Shown one piece after another: positions 55,656 through 64,000 of a DNA stretch of 64,000 nt; the first letter of the stretch is position 1, and each line of letters begins with the position of its first letter. The position numbers and the translations under genes were made by a program. A model generated the notes under the pieces. It ran no database searches and had not been told where the DNA came from. It saw only the letters and a list, made by a program, of their open reading frames with translations. Origin of the DNA: GCA-003244245 sp049673305 (GTDB lineage: Bacteria; Actinomycetota; Actinomycetes; Mycobacteriales; Pseudonocardiaceae); assembly GCA_049673305.1 (NCBI GenBank), contig JBATXM010000198.1, positions 9,307 through 73,306 on the forward strand. The letters run 5' to 3'.

Positions 55656-55766
55656 TCTCGGCGCAGACAAACGGTGGGTCGAGTCGGACAAGTGCGTCGG
55701 TGAGGACGGTAATGGTATCGAAGGGGCCGAACCGGACAAGCGCGTAGCCGCCCAGCGGGCGAGGTG

Positions 55767-56485
55767 CACGATGTCGTGAGTTCCTCGGTCCCGAGTTCGT
55801 AGCGGTCGCGAAGGGTGGTCTAGACAAACGCGTGCCCTGCACTAATCACTCTCGCGCAGCGGAACTGTGTGAGACCGCGCATCGGCCGCAGTCGGGACGT
55901 CAACCGTCCGTGATCAGCGTCGATGGAGTTGTTCGCATAGTGCTCGGCGACATGGCAGGCGGCGGGCACCAGCTCATTGAGTATCCGCAGGTAGGCGGCC
56001 GCGCGGTCGGTGGTGACCTCGGTCGGGGACGGTCCGTGCTCGAGTGCGTGGGTGAAGAATCGGCGGGTGGCCGACAGATCCCGCTTCACCGACACCAGCA
56101 CATCGATGACTTGCCCGAACTGGTCGATTGTACGGTACACGCAATGCCACCGACCGGCGATCTTGACGTAGGTTTCGTCGACGAACCAGCGACCACCGGG
56201 CGCATGTCGGCACGGTCGTGCCGCGTCGATCAGCAACGGGGTAAACCGCTGCACCCAGCGATAGATCGTGACGTGGTCTACCTCGATGCCGCGCTCGGCG
56301 AGCAGCTCTTCCACGTCGCGGTAGGACAGCCCGTAGCGCAGGTACCAACGCACTGCCGCACGATGACCTCACGGGGGAAGACGGTGGCGACGGCGCATCA
56401 GCTCAGCCTGCCTGACTTCGCCCTCCGTCAACGCAACAGCCACCAACAGTGCCCTCCGTGGACCCCGACGCGGTTTCGCAGTCAT
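55767..56485 (-). pseudogene. IS6-family transposase, degenerate
   Basis: The core RWYLRYGLSYRDVEELLAERGIEVDHVTIYRWVQRF, WFVDETYVKI and TTDRAAAYLRILNELVP with its surroundings is that of an IS6-family DDE transposase. Two compensating frameshifts occur near 56375 and 56360 (the reading HRFPREVIVR lies in another frame). An in-frame TAG after AGHAFV is followed by the family-like RDRYELGTEEL. Terminal inverted repeats are not recognisable. Inactive. Confidence 0.82.
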
Positions 56486-56623
56486 CGTGATTGACAGACG
56501 GTCCGCAGTGGACAGCGGCGGGCACAATCTTGTAAAGTTCGGGCACCCGTGCCGGGGTGGATCTGGTCTGTGATCGCTTGTTACCGAGTGCGGCCGGTCA
56601 CGTCAACGGTGCACCCCGACACG

Positions 56624-57154
56624 CTACCGCAAGCCATCGGTGGATTTGCTTACAAACGTCAGCGATCGTCGTTCGTGGCGTAACGCTGCCATCAAAAGCC
56701 GATCAGTTCCTTTCCCGAAATAGTCGGGGACTACGCATCTGACGGAAAACCCAAGTTGACGATAGAGGCTTATTGCCCTAAAATTGTCTGGTTCAACAGT
56801 GAGGAGGACTTCGCCGACTCCCCCTTGATCAAGTAGTTTGACTATCTTCTTAACCAAAGCGGCACCAATCCCAGTACGGCGCGTGCTTTTGCTAACCGCG
56901 AGAGCTAAAATCCATCCCACGGCTCCCTTTACGGTCACCGCGCCAATCGCATACCCAAGAATTTCATAGTCGTTCTCCGCTACTTGAAATAGGTCTTGCT
57001 CTATATCGAGAAACTGTCGCAGCACTACGGCCGAGTAACAATCTTGGCCGAAAGATTCTCGGTCAACAAGTGAGACGGCGTTCAAGTCGGCCACTTCCGC
57101 CGGCCTGATGCGGAAGTTGGCTGCGACGCCTGAGTCCTGCGCTATCTTTTCCAT
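56624..57154 (-). CDS. GNAT acetyltransferase (RimI-like), lower GC
   Basis: A 176-residue GNAT protein (FRIRPAEVADLNAVSLVDRESFG ... LAVSKSTRRTGIGAALVKKIVKLL ... LTVEPDNFRAISLYRQLGFSV). The acetyl-CoA motif RRTGIGAAL is intact and the layout is RimI-like. Base composition is clearly lower in GC than the chromosomal genes, indicating foreign origin. It lies between IS remnants in element 2. Substrate unknown. Confidence 0.8.
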   Translation of the reverse strand: MEKIAQDSGVAANFRIRPAEVADLNAVSLVDRESFGQDCYSAVVLRQFLDIEQDLFQVAENDYEILGYAIGAVTVKGAVGWILALAVSKSTRRTGIGAALVKKIVKLLDQGGVGEVLLTVEPDNFRAISLYRQLGFSVRCVVPDYFGKGTDRLLMAALRHERRSLTFVSKSTDGLR

Positions 57155-57440
57155 CTAGTTCAGGTCCACAGCCTTTCACGCTTTATCGTCTGTGTCTCTC
57201 GCTGCATGGGCGAGCACCGGACTCCGTCGGTGTGAGAAATGATCGTATAGTGCTGTTTGGGTGGTTTAGCGACAACACGCCGGATTGATACGCCTACCGG
57301 CGAATCGGATACGGTCTCCGTAGATGATCAAGAGTCCTAAGCTGTTGATCGTCCAGAGGGGCCGTTCCCGTGCTGTCATCTTGCCTTGCCACGCCTGTTG
57401 CCGGCCAGTCAATTCACCGATGACGTCACCGGAGACCTCT
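57155..57440. other. Intergenic region, no gene recognised
   Basis: About 285 bases between the divergent GNAT gene and the ISAs1 remnant. It contains AT-rich promoter-like stretches but no clear motif. Confidence 0.35.
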
Positions 57441-58510
57441 CAAGGGATCCCCCTGCTGTTCGCGCATGAGGCGGGGCGCTGGCCGAGTATTTGGATGAGT
57501 TTGTTGATTATCGTTCGAGGCAGGGGCTGCGCTACGGGCTGGGTTGTCCGCTGGCTGTGGTGGTGGCCGCGAGGGCGTGCGCTGGGCATGACGAGGTGGC
57601 CGCGCAGGCTCAGTGGACTGCGGACGCGCCGGGGTGGGTGCTGAGTGCGCTGGGGGCCAAGCCTGATCTGTTGACCGGGGTGATCACCACACCCAGTGAG
57701 GCCACTCCGCGCCGGGCGCTGGCTACGGTCGACGCTGCTGAGCGGCGACGACTGATCGCTGATTGAGTCCAGATCACCAGGACGAGCGACAGCGACGGTC
57801 GGTGGTTGGCCGGGGTGGCCACGCTGGGCGACCATCCTCACCCAGCGTCAAATTCGCGATAAGGGCCGTGAAATCTGCGAGCGCGCCGCGCTGGTGGCTG
57901 AGCTGGACCTGGTGGGCAAGGTCGGCATAAAACGCCTTGCGCACCCAGCGGACCACCGCCGAGCACCTGGTGTCGGTGACAAGCGCGGATGACGTCCTGA
58001 CGATCAAGGCGAATCAGCCCGGTTTGCCTGCTGCGGGGCACCACGCGCTGTCCGGCGCGGCCGCCGAGCTCGCCCAAGTACAGTGAGCACGCAGGAGGAC
58101 ACGGCCGCACCGAAGAGCGCATCGTGCACACCACGGCGGTGAGCGCCCAGGTGCCGATCAACTTTCCCTATGCCGCCCAGGGTTTCCACGTGATCCGCTA
58201 CGTCGGTGGCCTTGACGGAGAGCATCGTTCCAAACAGGTCGACATACTGCATCACCAGTCTCACCTCCACCGAGGCCAGCGCCCAAGGCCTCGCCCACCT
58301 GCTGCGCGAACACTGGGGCGCATTGAGGACAAGACCCACTGGGTCGCGACACCACCTTCAACGAGGACGCATCCACCCTGCGTATCAGCACCGCACCGAT
58401 GGTGATTATCCGCGACACCCGACATCGCGGCGTTTCGGCTCGTCGGTTGGGACAACCTCAAACAAGCCCGCCGTCACTTCTCACACGCTGTCAGGCGATG
58501 CGTCAACCTC
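57441..58510 (+). pseudogene. ISAs1-family transposase, degenerate
   Basis: The N-terminal part (57491-57766: YRSRQGLRYGLGCPLAVVVAARACAGHDEVAAQAQW ... TPSEATPRRALATVD) matches the ISAs1-type N-terminal domain. Further on, in shifting frames, come LVSVTSADDVLTIKANQPGL, HGRTEERIVHTTAVS, FPYAAQGFHVIRYVG and EDKTHWVATPPS/TFNEDASTLRI, all family segments. Several frameshifts and deletions make it inactive. Confidence 0.78.
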
Positions 58511-59404
58511 ATCACCGAGCCCATTATAACGGTCAAATTCCCAACGTGACGGTACCCTGTGGGCGAGCAGCATCAAGCGGTCGTACAGCCGATGCAGAGC
58601 TCTCAGCTGGGCCACGCTCATCGTCACGATACCTCGTGCTTCATCTGGCGACACAGAGACATCAATTAGCGCTACTCGATCATCGAAGATAATGAATCCG
58701 TCTCCAATTTCTCGGAGAAGTGTTGCGTCGTGCTTTTCCAAGTCGTCCTGCCACACGATGTGTGCTAGGAGTCGGGTGGGTCCGCTTACATGCTCGTAGA
58801 TCACGACTTGATTGACTGGCCGAGCGAAACGGGCTCGCGTCGTGACAAATATTCGATGAATTGTCGCCCAGTGATGGGCAGCGACAATATTTGCATCGAG
58901 AAATTTTCGTTCAGCTGGGGATGTTATCCACTCGGCTTCCATCATTGTGCTTACCGCTCGGATCATCGCATTTCGTGGCGAGTTTTCGAGCATCCGATTA
59001 AGCCAGATGTAGTACTCGCTGCCACTAATTTCGCTCGAAACCTTGTCTTGCGCAAGCTTCGCCAAAACCTCGCTGCATTCCTCGATGGCGTCTTCTTTGA
59101 GAGGAACGAGCTCCGGCTCAAGAATGGATACGTACAGCCGCAAGAGTTCACGTATTGGCTCAACCGTTGCCTGCTGGCTCAGATCTACCAGATCACCGAT
59201 TTTATTGACCCGGTCGAACTCTCGACGCAACCGCACTGTTTGCGTTATGTTCGCGACTGTCAGCAAGGCTCCAAAAATTGCCGTCAGTTCAGCCAGATCT
59301 TTTCTGTCAAGAGGAAAATAGAGGATGAGGGTAACCGCGATTGTGGCTAGTGGTTCAAGCAGAAGCCACCTAGGGTGCTCACGTTTGGCGCCCGCCATGA
59401 ACAC
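58481..59404 (-). CDS. Membrane-anchored protein of unknown function
   Basis: A 307-residue protein with two N-terminal hydrophobic segments (about residues 14-30 and 38-56) and a soluble cytoplasmic domain of about 240 residues. Visible segments include LRREFDRVNKIGDLVDLSQQATVEPIRELLRLYVSIL, YYIWLNRMLENSPRNAMIRAVSTMM, and a C-terminal region FIIFDDRVALIDVSVSPDEARGIVTMS. Those suggest a ligand-binding or phospholipase-D-like beta strand, but no HKD motif is seen. Lower GC than the chromosome. I do not recognise the family; being in the mobile region it may be accessory. Confidence 0.65.
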   Translation of the reverse strand: MFMAGAKREHPRWLLLEPLATIAVTLILYFPLDRKDLAELTAIFGALLTVANITQTVRLRREFDRVNKIGDLVDLSQQATVEPIRELLRLYVSILEPELVPLKEDAIEECSEVLAKLAQDKVSSEISGSEYYIWLNRMLENSPRNAMIRAVSTMMEAEWITSPAERKFLDANIVAAHHWATIHRIFVTTRARFARPVNQVVIYEHVSGPTRLLAHIVWQDDLEKHDATLLREIGDGFIIFDDRVALIDVSVSPDEARGIVTMSVAQLRALHRLYDRLMLLAHRVPSRWEFDRYNGLGDEVDASPDSV

Positions 59405-59894
59405 GTCCCTTCTCTGGCATCGATTTCAGGCTATCGGTTCTCGACACCGGCGGCCATAGCTGCGCGGTGGACGGTGGACGGTACGGGCAATCCCGAAGGC
59501 GGCGCTCGCTGTCTGCTACGAGTCGGGACGGGAGCCCGTCCCAGGCGAGGTTCCCTGTCCTCATCCGTCCTGAGCATCTCTGCCACCACACATTCCGCTT
59601 CGATCAACTCTTCGTAGGCAGTGTTGACACCTTCCGTTACCGGCGAGGGTGCGAGACGTCACGGACCGCTGGCTCCCGGCAGCCTCCGATCTGACGATCT
59701 CCCCTGCGCCGCGCCCGTTGCGTTACCCGCCACCTACCGCGACACGCTGATCAAGCGGTGACACCTTCGAATTCGCCCAGCAAAATACAGTGGGGAAAAA
59801 CGTGTTAGTTCCTGAGGTTGAACAGTTGGTGAAGGAGGCGACATTCGAACCAAAAATTAATTAGATACATCCACAAAGGAGAATGACAAGCGTT
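59405..59894. other. Intergenic region with a small hairpin
   Basis: About 490 bases without a convincing gene. A compact hairpin GGGACGGG-AG-CCCGTCCC is at 59525-59542. The right part (59790-59895) is AT-rich. Confidence 0.4.
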
Positions 59895-60073
59895 CTACTT
59901 TCCAAGGACGATCGATCCGCAATAGATCCCCAACACCTGATGCGATGGATAGCTCGACGATAAAAAATTCAGCCACACTAGCTCGAACTCAGCGATCGGT
60001 TTAGCCCGCCCACAGGCCAACTCAACAGCGCGCCGACGGAACTCAGCAGGGGTGAGGAGGCGGCACGGCAGCA
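59895..60073 (-). pseudogene. IS3-family OrfA-like fragment
   Basis: The minus strand encodes PAEFRRRAVELACGRAKPIAEF, the start of a typical IS3-type OrfA HTH protein, and then diverges into unrelated residues and stops. No OrfB is present nearby. A remnant only. Confidence 0.5.
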
Positions 60074-60302
60074 TGCTTCTTGGTGGCCGCGAGGCCCCAT
60101 TAGGTCGGGTGTCCGTGCTGCGGGGGAAGCTCCCCCCGACTTCCTTGGTGCGTCGTCCGTGTGGCGTTGTGGTGGCGATCGGTGGACGTTGCGCTGATGT
60201 CACACTATTGGCAGGATTATTTTCAGCTCGTTGCACAGGACGCGCGAGCAGGAGGCCCGGTGCCGCGCTTCGCCACTGCGGGGATTCCGTGCGAGGGGGC
60301 AG

Positions 60303-60656
60303 ATGCATTCTGCTGAGAAAGTGTTCCGCGGAATCGTGCGAGTCCGCAGCCCCAACGGTGATGCGCGGGTGTGGCTCACCGTGCATGGGGTGTGGAAAAC
60401 CACCGTGTCCATGGTCGGTTCCGAGGTGACTCAGCTCTGCAAGTTACTGATCAAAGCACAGCAGGCGGGCGCGCGACGATCCGCCCTTTGTCCCTGCGTC
60501 GCCCCGTTCGGTTCTCGGTCCGGTCGTTTCGAGCCGTTCTGTGACGAGTGTGACGGGTTGCCCATCGCTGTGACGGGTTCAAGCTGGGTCCCATCGGGCT
60601 CCGGGTCCTCGCGCAGGGCCTGTTTGATGGCGGCGTGGATGTCGGTGAGGAGGTAG
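60303..60656 (+). CDS. Small hypothetical protein, possibly with lost stop
   Basis: From the ATG at 60303 (GAGGGGG just upstream) a protein begins MHSAEKVFRGIVRVRSPNGD, continues VWLTVHGVWKTTVSMVGSEV and TQLCKLLIKAQQAGARR, a regular strand/helix pattern over about 55 residues. After that it reads antisense through the FtsK-type pseudogene and loses protein character, so the original stop may have been lost by mutation. Family not recognised. Confidence 0.4.
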   Translation: MHSAEKVFRGIVRVRSPNGDARVWLTVHGVWKTTVSMVGSEVTQLCKLLIKAQQAGARRSALCPCVAPFGSRSGRFEPFCDECDGLPIAVTGSSWVPSGSGSSRRACLMAAWMSVRR

Positions 60657-61458
60657 CCGCGGGCTTGTCGGCTGGTGCCGGCCTCACCGACCACCCGACC
60701 AGGGCGGGGTCGGCAACCGAGCTCGCCCATCGGCTGGCCGAACGCGGTCGGTTCCACGTCGAGTGCGTCGGCAAGGTCAGCGGTAGGCACGACCTCGCGC
60801 CGGTTGTCCTTGAGATCAGTGCCAAGGTAGGCGACGACCGGGGCGAGGGGCTCCGGCAGTTCCCGTGCGGACGGTGCCTCCTCGGTGGTGGGGTTTCCGG
60901 TGATGACGTCGGCCACGATGGCCGGGTCGAGCACAGGGGTGGATCCGGTACCGATGGCGTGGCCGGTCAGCGTGCTAGTCGCCGTGCGGAGCGCCCGGCC
61001 GCGTTCGCCCAGTGTGGTCCAGTCGTTGTTGGGCATGTAGTCGGTGCGGACCATCATCGCGAGCACATCCGGGCCGGTTGTGTTGTGGTGTCGCCGTCGG
61101 GGCGGAGGATGCCAAGTGGCTGTCGCGCCAGTCCATGACCCGTAACGCGAACCGGGACCCGAGTACGGTGCGCAGTGCGGAGGGGATGGTTTTGGTGTCG
61201 GGTCGTTGGGCCCCGCTCCCCCGGCGCTGGTACCGGGAGGCGAGGCGGACGAGCTGGCCTGTAAGCCGGTGAAGCGAAGGTCAGTGCCAGCGCCTCGAAC
61301 AACATCGTGAACCCCGATCCCGGACGGGCCCGGGACACACTGACCTGCCGCACCCCGTGCTTGGGCCACCGCACCCGGGGCAGCCGGGCATCACCGACGG
61401 TGATAGTCAACGAGACTGAAGCCCACCGGCCAACCCGCCACGCCGGGGCCAGATCCAC
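60431..61458 (-). pseudogene. FtsK/TraSA-type DNA translocase of an integrative element, degenerate
   Basis: Fragments in different frames read as the distal part of an actinomycete FtsK/SpoIIIE-type transfer protein: QRPDTKTIPSALRTVLGSRF, ALRVMDWRDSHL, LGILRPDGDTTTQ, and then VLAMMVRTDYMPNNDWTTLGERGRALR running into a helical C-terminus (PTADLADALDVEPTAFGQPMGELG ... RGYLLTDIHAAIKQAL). The Walker A region is missing. Such proteins pump double-stranded DNA in mycelial conjugation, so element 2 was once an AICE-like element. Confidence 0.65.
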
Positions 61459-61518
61459 TTGTTACAGCGAGGAGCCTAGTGCCGACTCCTGTGCAGGGAC
61501 GAGCCATGGGTTCATCCA

Positions 61519-61761
61519 TTAGTCGTTGATCTTCGATAATCTGCCGGGCAAGTCCGTCGTGACATATTCTGTGGAGGAGTCCTTCTTTACTGCGTGAAGG
61601 TGGTAACCGGTGAAGAGGTGACCGTCCCACCCGAGCGATTCATCAGATCTCAGCGGCGGATGGTGATCCCTATAGCGTCCGATCTCCACCTGCTCGACCA
61701 CAGATGCATGACGCGCACCCTCCATTGTGTCACTGCCGGATAACCACTCGTACCATCCCAT
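61519..61761 (-). CDS. Small hypothetical protein of the element
   Basis: An 80-residue protein starting MGWYEWLSGSDTMEG with GGAGAGGA before the ATG. It contains RYRDHHPPLRSDESLGWDGHLFTGYHLHAV. No signal peptide or membrane helix. I do not recognise it. A perfect 36-bp palindrome lies about 100 bp upstream. Confidence 0.5.
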   Translation of the reverse strand: MGWYEWLSGSDTMEGARHASVVEQVEIGRYRDHHPPLRSDESLGWDGHLFTGYHLHAVKKDSSTEYVTTDLPGRLSKIND

Positions 61762-61862
61762 TGGTGTTCCTCTCCAGCCTTTAGCGCAGCGCCGCGCGCA
61801 TGAATACCCCCATGCAGCCAGCGCTCGCGTTCGGCGCGAGCCACCGAGCCCTCAGGGCGCCG

Positions 61863-61898
61863 GGGCATGTGCACGGGCACGTGCCCGTGCACATGCCC
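61863..61898. repeat. Perfect 36-bp palindrome
   Basis: The half-site GGGCATGTGCACGGGCAC is followed directly by its exact reverse complement. It is GC-rich, has no spacer and lies in a gene-poor part of element 2. It could be a regulator operator, a transfer or replication site, or a cruciform. Confidence 0.85.
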
Positions 61899-62668
61899 TC
61901 GATAGTAACCCCAGGTGCGCGATTACGTCACCTTTTTGACTGGTTACGATGCGCGCAGACACGGATAGTGATCAAATACGAGACTTAGCGACACTATAGG
62001 GGCGGCGATGCAGTGGGTCATGCGACCACAGGGCCGCTGTCGTCGATGCGTCCGGCGGTGACGCAGGTGACGCACACTCAGCACGTCGGTTGCGTCGACT
62101 GGGAGCAGCTGGCCTGGGAGCAGCTGGCACAGCGCCATCGGCACCGAGATGTTCCGTGCTGGCACAGCGGGGACAGGTGACGGTCATTGAGCGCTACGGC
62201 TGCTCGGGAATCGGGCCGGTCCCGCGCGACGATCCACGACGGACTTCTGCGACTCATCGACTGCACGCGTGCCGCGCAGGACCGTGCCGCCGCCCGCCTC
62301 AATGCCGAGGCGCGGTAGACTCAGCTCGGTCACGACCGTGCTGCGCTCAGGGTGCCCGAGGTGCCGGCTTGTCCGGCCGCAGGCGCACCAAGCATGCCAG
62401 CCAGTGGCCAGCGGGTAGATATTCGGCCAGGGGCGAGTGGTGGCGGTGGTCAAGACCCCGGGTCGGTGGTGCTACGCCGGTTCGGGGCCGTCTTGTGTCG
62501 GCGACAGAGGGAGCATGGAGGGGCTCGGGCGTGAGGACCGCGTGACAACGCACGGACCGGAACGGCCCGATCGAATGCGACTGGAAGCGACAGGGAATCA
62601 ATTCCCTGACCTGCAAGAATGGCGATCTGCGACATTACTTGCCACCGCCCGACACGTATTCAATGGGT
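61899..62668. other. Gene-poor stretch with possible fragments
   Basis: About 770 bases. On the minus strand a frame starting at 62187 begins MTVTCPRCASTEHLGADG, reminiscent of a zinc-ribbon, but soon turns low-complexity. Another (62453 leftwards) has NIYPLATGWHAWCACGRTSRHL, like a small element-borne Cys protein. A short tandem repeat TGGGAGCAGCTGGC occurs twice near 62099-62127. None is strong enough to call a gene. Confidence 0.35.
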
Positions 62669-62724
62669 CTCTTAATCAGCGGGTTCGGGGTTCGAGTCCC
62701 TGGCGGTGCACCACCTCTCACCAG
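62669..62724 (+). repeat. att repeat (copy 3), right end of element 2
   Basis: These 56 bases match 54981-55036 with one difference (T at 62707 for C at 55019), and so repeat the tRNA-Lys 3' end. This closes element 2. Confidence 0.87.
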
Positions 62725-62794
62725 GCCGTCTTCTCTTGCGGTCCACACATAGTGGCGCGGGGTACACCCACGACGGGTGCACTTGATGATGGGG

Positions 62795-63091
62795 TCATGT
62801 TGCGAGGTAGCGCTCCAGCGCCTCGCGGGCGACCTCGGATACCGACCGCCCTTCGGCACGTGCGCGTTCCTCGGCCCGGCGGCGAGTCTGCTCCAGCACT
62901 CGGAAGGACACCTGCGGTGAGTAGCCAACGGCGGGGGAGTCGTCACCCAGTGGGCGACGGCCCCGGCGGGCATGCACATCAGCAACGGCGCGATCGACAT
63001 AGTCGGCGTCGATGCGGCGACTCTGGCTGTCGCGCACGTCGTCGCGTTCGAGCTCGATCTCGCCGTCGAGTATGCGGAACTCGTCGCCCAT
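62795..63091 (-). CDS. Ribbon-helix-helix antitoxin-type protein
   Basis: A 98-residue protein with an acidic N-terminal segment and a C-terminal RHH-like region (PQVSFRVLEQTRRRAEERARAEGRSVSEVAREALERYLAT). The ATG at 63091 follows GAGGAGGAAACC. It directly follows a toxin-like gene that carries a nonsense codon, so this is probably the surviving antitoxin of a type II pair. Confidence 0.72.
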   Translation of the reverse strand: MGDEFRILDGEIELERDDVRDSQSRRIDADYVDRAVADVHARRGRRPLGDDSPAVGYSPQVSFRVLEQTRRRAEERARAEGRSVSEVAREALERYLAT

Positions 63092-63324
63092 GGTTTCCTC
63101 CTCAGGGCGATGGGCATGACGTGGATGATCAGCCACAGGTCAGGCAGCTCGACCGCGATGATCTCCAACTCGACGCCGCGGTCGTCGGCGCCGACCCATT
63201 CGATGCGGGCGTCGAGCTCGTCAGTCGGGGGGTAGCGGGTGTAGGTGGCGGTGTGGATCACCTACAGGGCGCGGCCAATGCGGTGCTTGCGCGCCGACCG
63301 GGCGAACCTGAGGTCCCGCACCAC
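63083..63324 (-). pseudogene. Toxin-like gene with in-frame stop
   Basis: From GTG at 63324 the frame reads VVRDLRFARSARKHRIGRAL, a TAG (63262-63264), then VIHTATYTRYPPTDELDARIEWVG and ADDRGVELEIIAVELPDLWLIIHVMP, a compact beta-rich toxin-type domain seen next to RHH antitoxins in actinobacteria. The frame then runs on through the antitoxin without its own stop, so a second lesion near the 3' end is likely. Family assignment is from pattern recollection, not a search. Confidence 0.55.
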
Positions 63325-63328
63325 CTCA

Positions 63329-63357
63329 TTGTGTCAGACAAATTCTGTCTGACACAA
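63329..63357. promoter_or_regulatory. Inverted repeat before the toxin-antitoxin pair
   Basis: TTGTGTCAGACA-AATTC-TGTCTGACACAA, perfect 12-bp arms with a 5-base spacer, ends 4 bases before the toxin start codon. Probably the autoregulatory operator of the pair. Confidence 0.65.
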
Positions 63358-64000
63358 GTCGCGTCGCAGGTGAAGTCGACGCGGACGTGACCGCCACGCT
63401 CTCCGGATCGCCGCCACGCGGTCGACGACGGGCAATCGCACCGGTATGCCGTCCCGGTGATAGTGCGCCACACCACTCGTCAGCCGTGAGAGGGAGTTCA
63501 AAAACGGCTCACCGGAAAACATCATCGCGCCTGCGATCGTGGTCGAGCAGATCTTAAATCGAGTCCTTACCCTATTAACGCACCTCGGTCCCTGAACAGA
63601 ATTACTGCTTCAATCGCTGGGACCGGCACGTCGAAGTCACCCGGCCGCCCTGGCGAAGCGGTCGCTACCGCGACGCGCGTGCCCTTGCCGATGGTCTCTC
63701 CACCGCCATTCGCAACCCGCTCAGCCACACGTCCGGCGAGCTCCCTGAGAACGAGGCTCTCGAACAACTGGCCGCACATCAGCCACCATCACAGACCCGC
63801 AGCTCACAATGCACCGTGCACACCATCAGGTTAGGCTCGATCCACCATGATCATTTGGACACTCTTCGGCCACTAATCTGAACTTACTTGATCTTTGTGG
63901 GCGTGCGTGGCTGTGAGCTGCGGGTTTGATGTCGGCTGGGTCGGTGTTCGTGGCTACGTGCCGGCGAGGGTCAGGGGGATGGGAGCACCGATCAACTCGA
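63358..64000. other. Right-edge stretch, no gene assigned
   Basis: About 640 bases. Small open frames exist on both strands (for example minus 63779-63567, MCGQLFESLVLRELAGRVAERV...), but none matches a family I know or has a convincing ribosome-binding site. The last 150 bases may be the start of another element. Confidence 0.3.

Overview
The window is a piece of a GC-rich actinobacterial chromosome. Support comes from many GTG/TTG starts, tight ATGA/GTGA overlaps, a mycothiol-dependent-type enzyme, and long stretches whose gene order resembles Mycobacterium tuberculosis (Rv2719c-lexA; hflX-dapF-miaA; miaB; recX-recA-DUF3046; metF-like/idsA/mannosyltransferase; orn to ldtB; an iniBAC-type cluster). 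The combination of Hsp70, IniR-like, IniB-like and dynamin genes with a carotenoid cluster makes a Pseudonocardiales-type organism my best guess; that is inference.

Layout. 1-9.5 kb: CPBP protease (cut by the window edge), an SDR protein, divergent LysM/lexA with two SOS boxes, hflX, dapF, miaA, a DUF349 protein, a membrane protein and miaB. 9.8-16.3 kb: MntP-type exporter with a solute-binding protein, then an sdhCAB operon divergent from a LysR regulator. 16.3-26.3 kb: recX-recA with an SOS box, DUF3046, valine dehydrogenase, a giant Lhr helicase, and an SOS-boxed HEPN/MDMPI two-gene operon. 26.3-32.4 kb: metF-like gene, a broken idsA, crtI, a GT-C mannosyltransferase and crtB. 32.5-38.9 kb: orphan MacB-type permease, APC permease, a frameshifted amidohydrolase, an SRPBCC/TetR divergent pair around a perfect 30-bp palindrome, and gltX. 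38.9-49.1 kb: a cell-envelope stress locus (IniR-like LuxR, membrane-anchored Hsp70, IniB-like, IniA, IniC) followed by two secreted CHRD proteins. 49.5-51.8 kb: orn, tRNA-His, an L,D-transpeptidase and tRNA-Lys.

From tRNA-Lys (51.7 kb) to 62.7 kb lies a mobile region. The 3' end of tRNA-Lys recurs at 54979 and 62669, which defines two tandem integrated elements. The first keeps an intact tyrosine integrase, a HigBA toxin-antitoxin pair and a PTPS-like enzyme. The second is badly decayed: integrase remnant, IS6, ISAs1 and IS3 remnants, an FtsK/TraSA-type translocase pseudogene, a GNAT, an unknown membrane protein and a perfect 36-bp palindrome. Beyond it (62.8-63.4 kb) sits an RHH antitoxin beside a nonsense-mutated toxin. 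I can assign no gene in the last ~640 bases.

Functionally, the chromosomal part links SOS control (LexA boxes before lexA, the LysM gene, recA and the HEPN operon), tRNA modification, C50/C40-type carotenoid or isoprenoid synthesis (probably impaired at idsA), and envelope stress handling by the ini-type locus and an L,D-transpeptidase.
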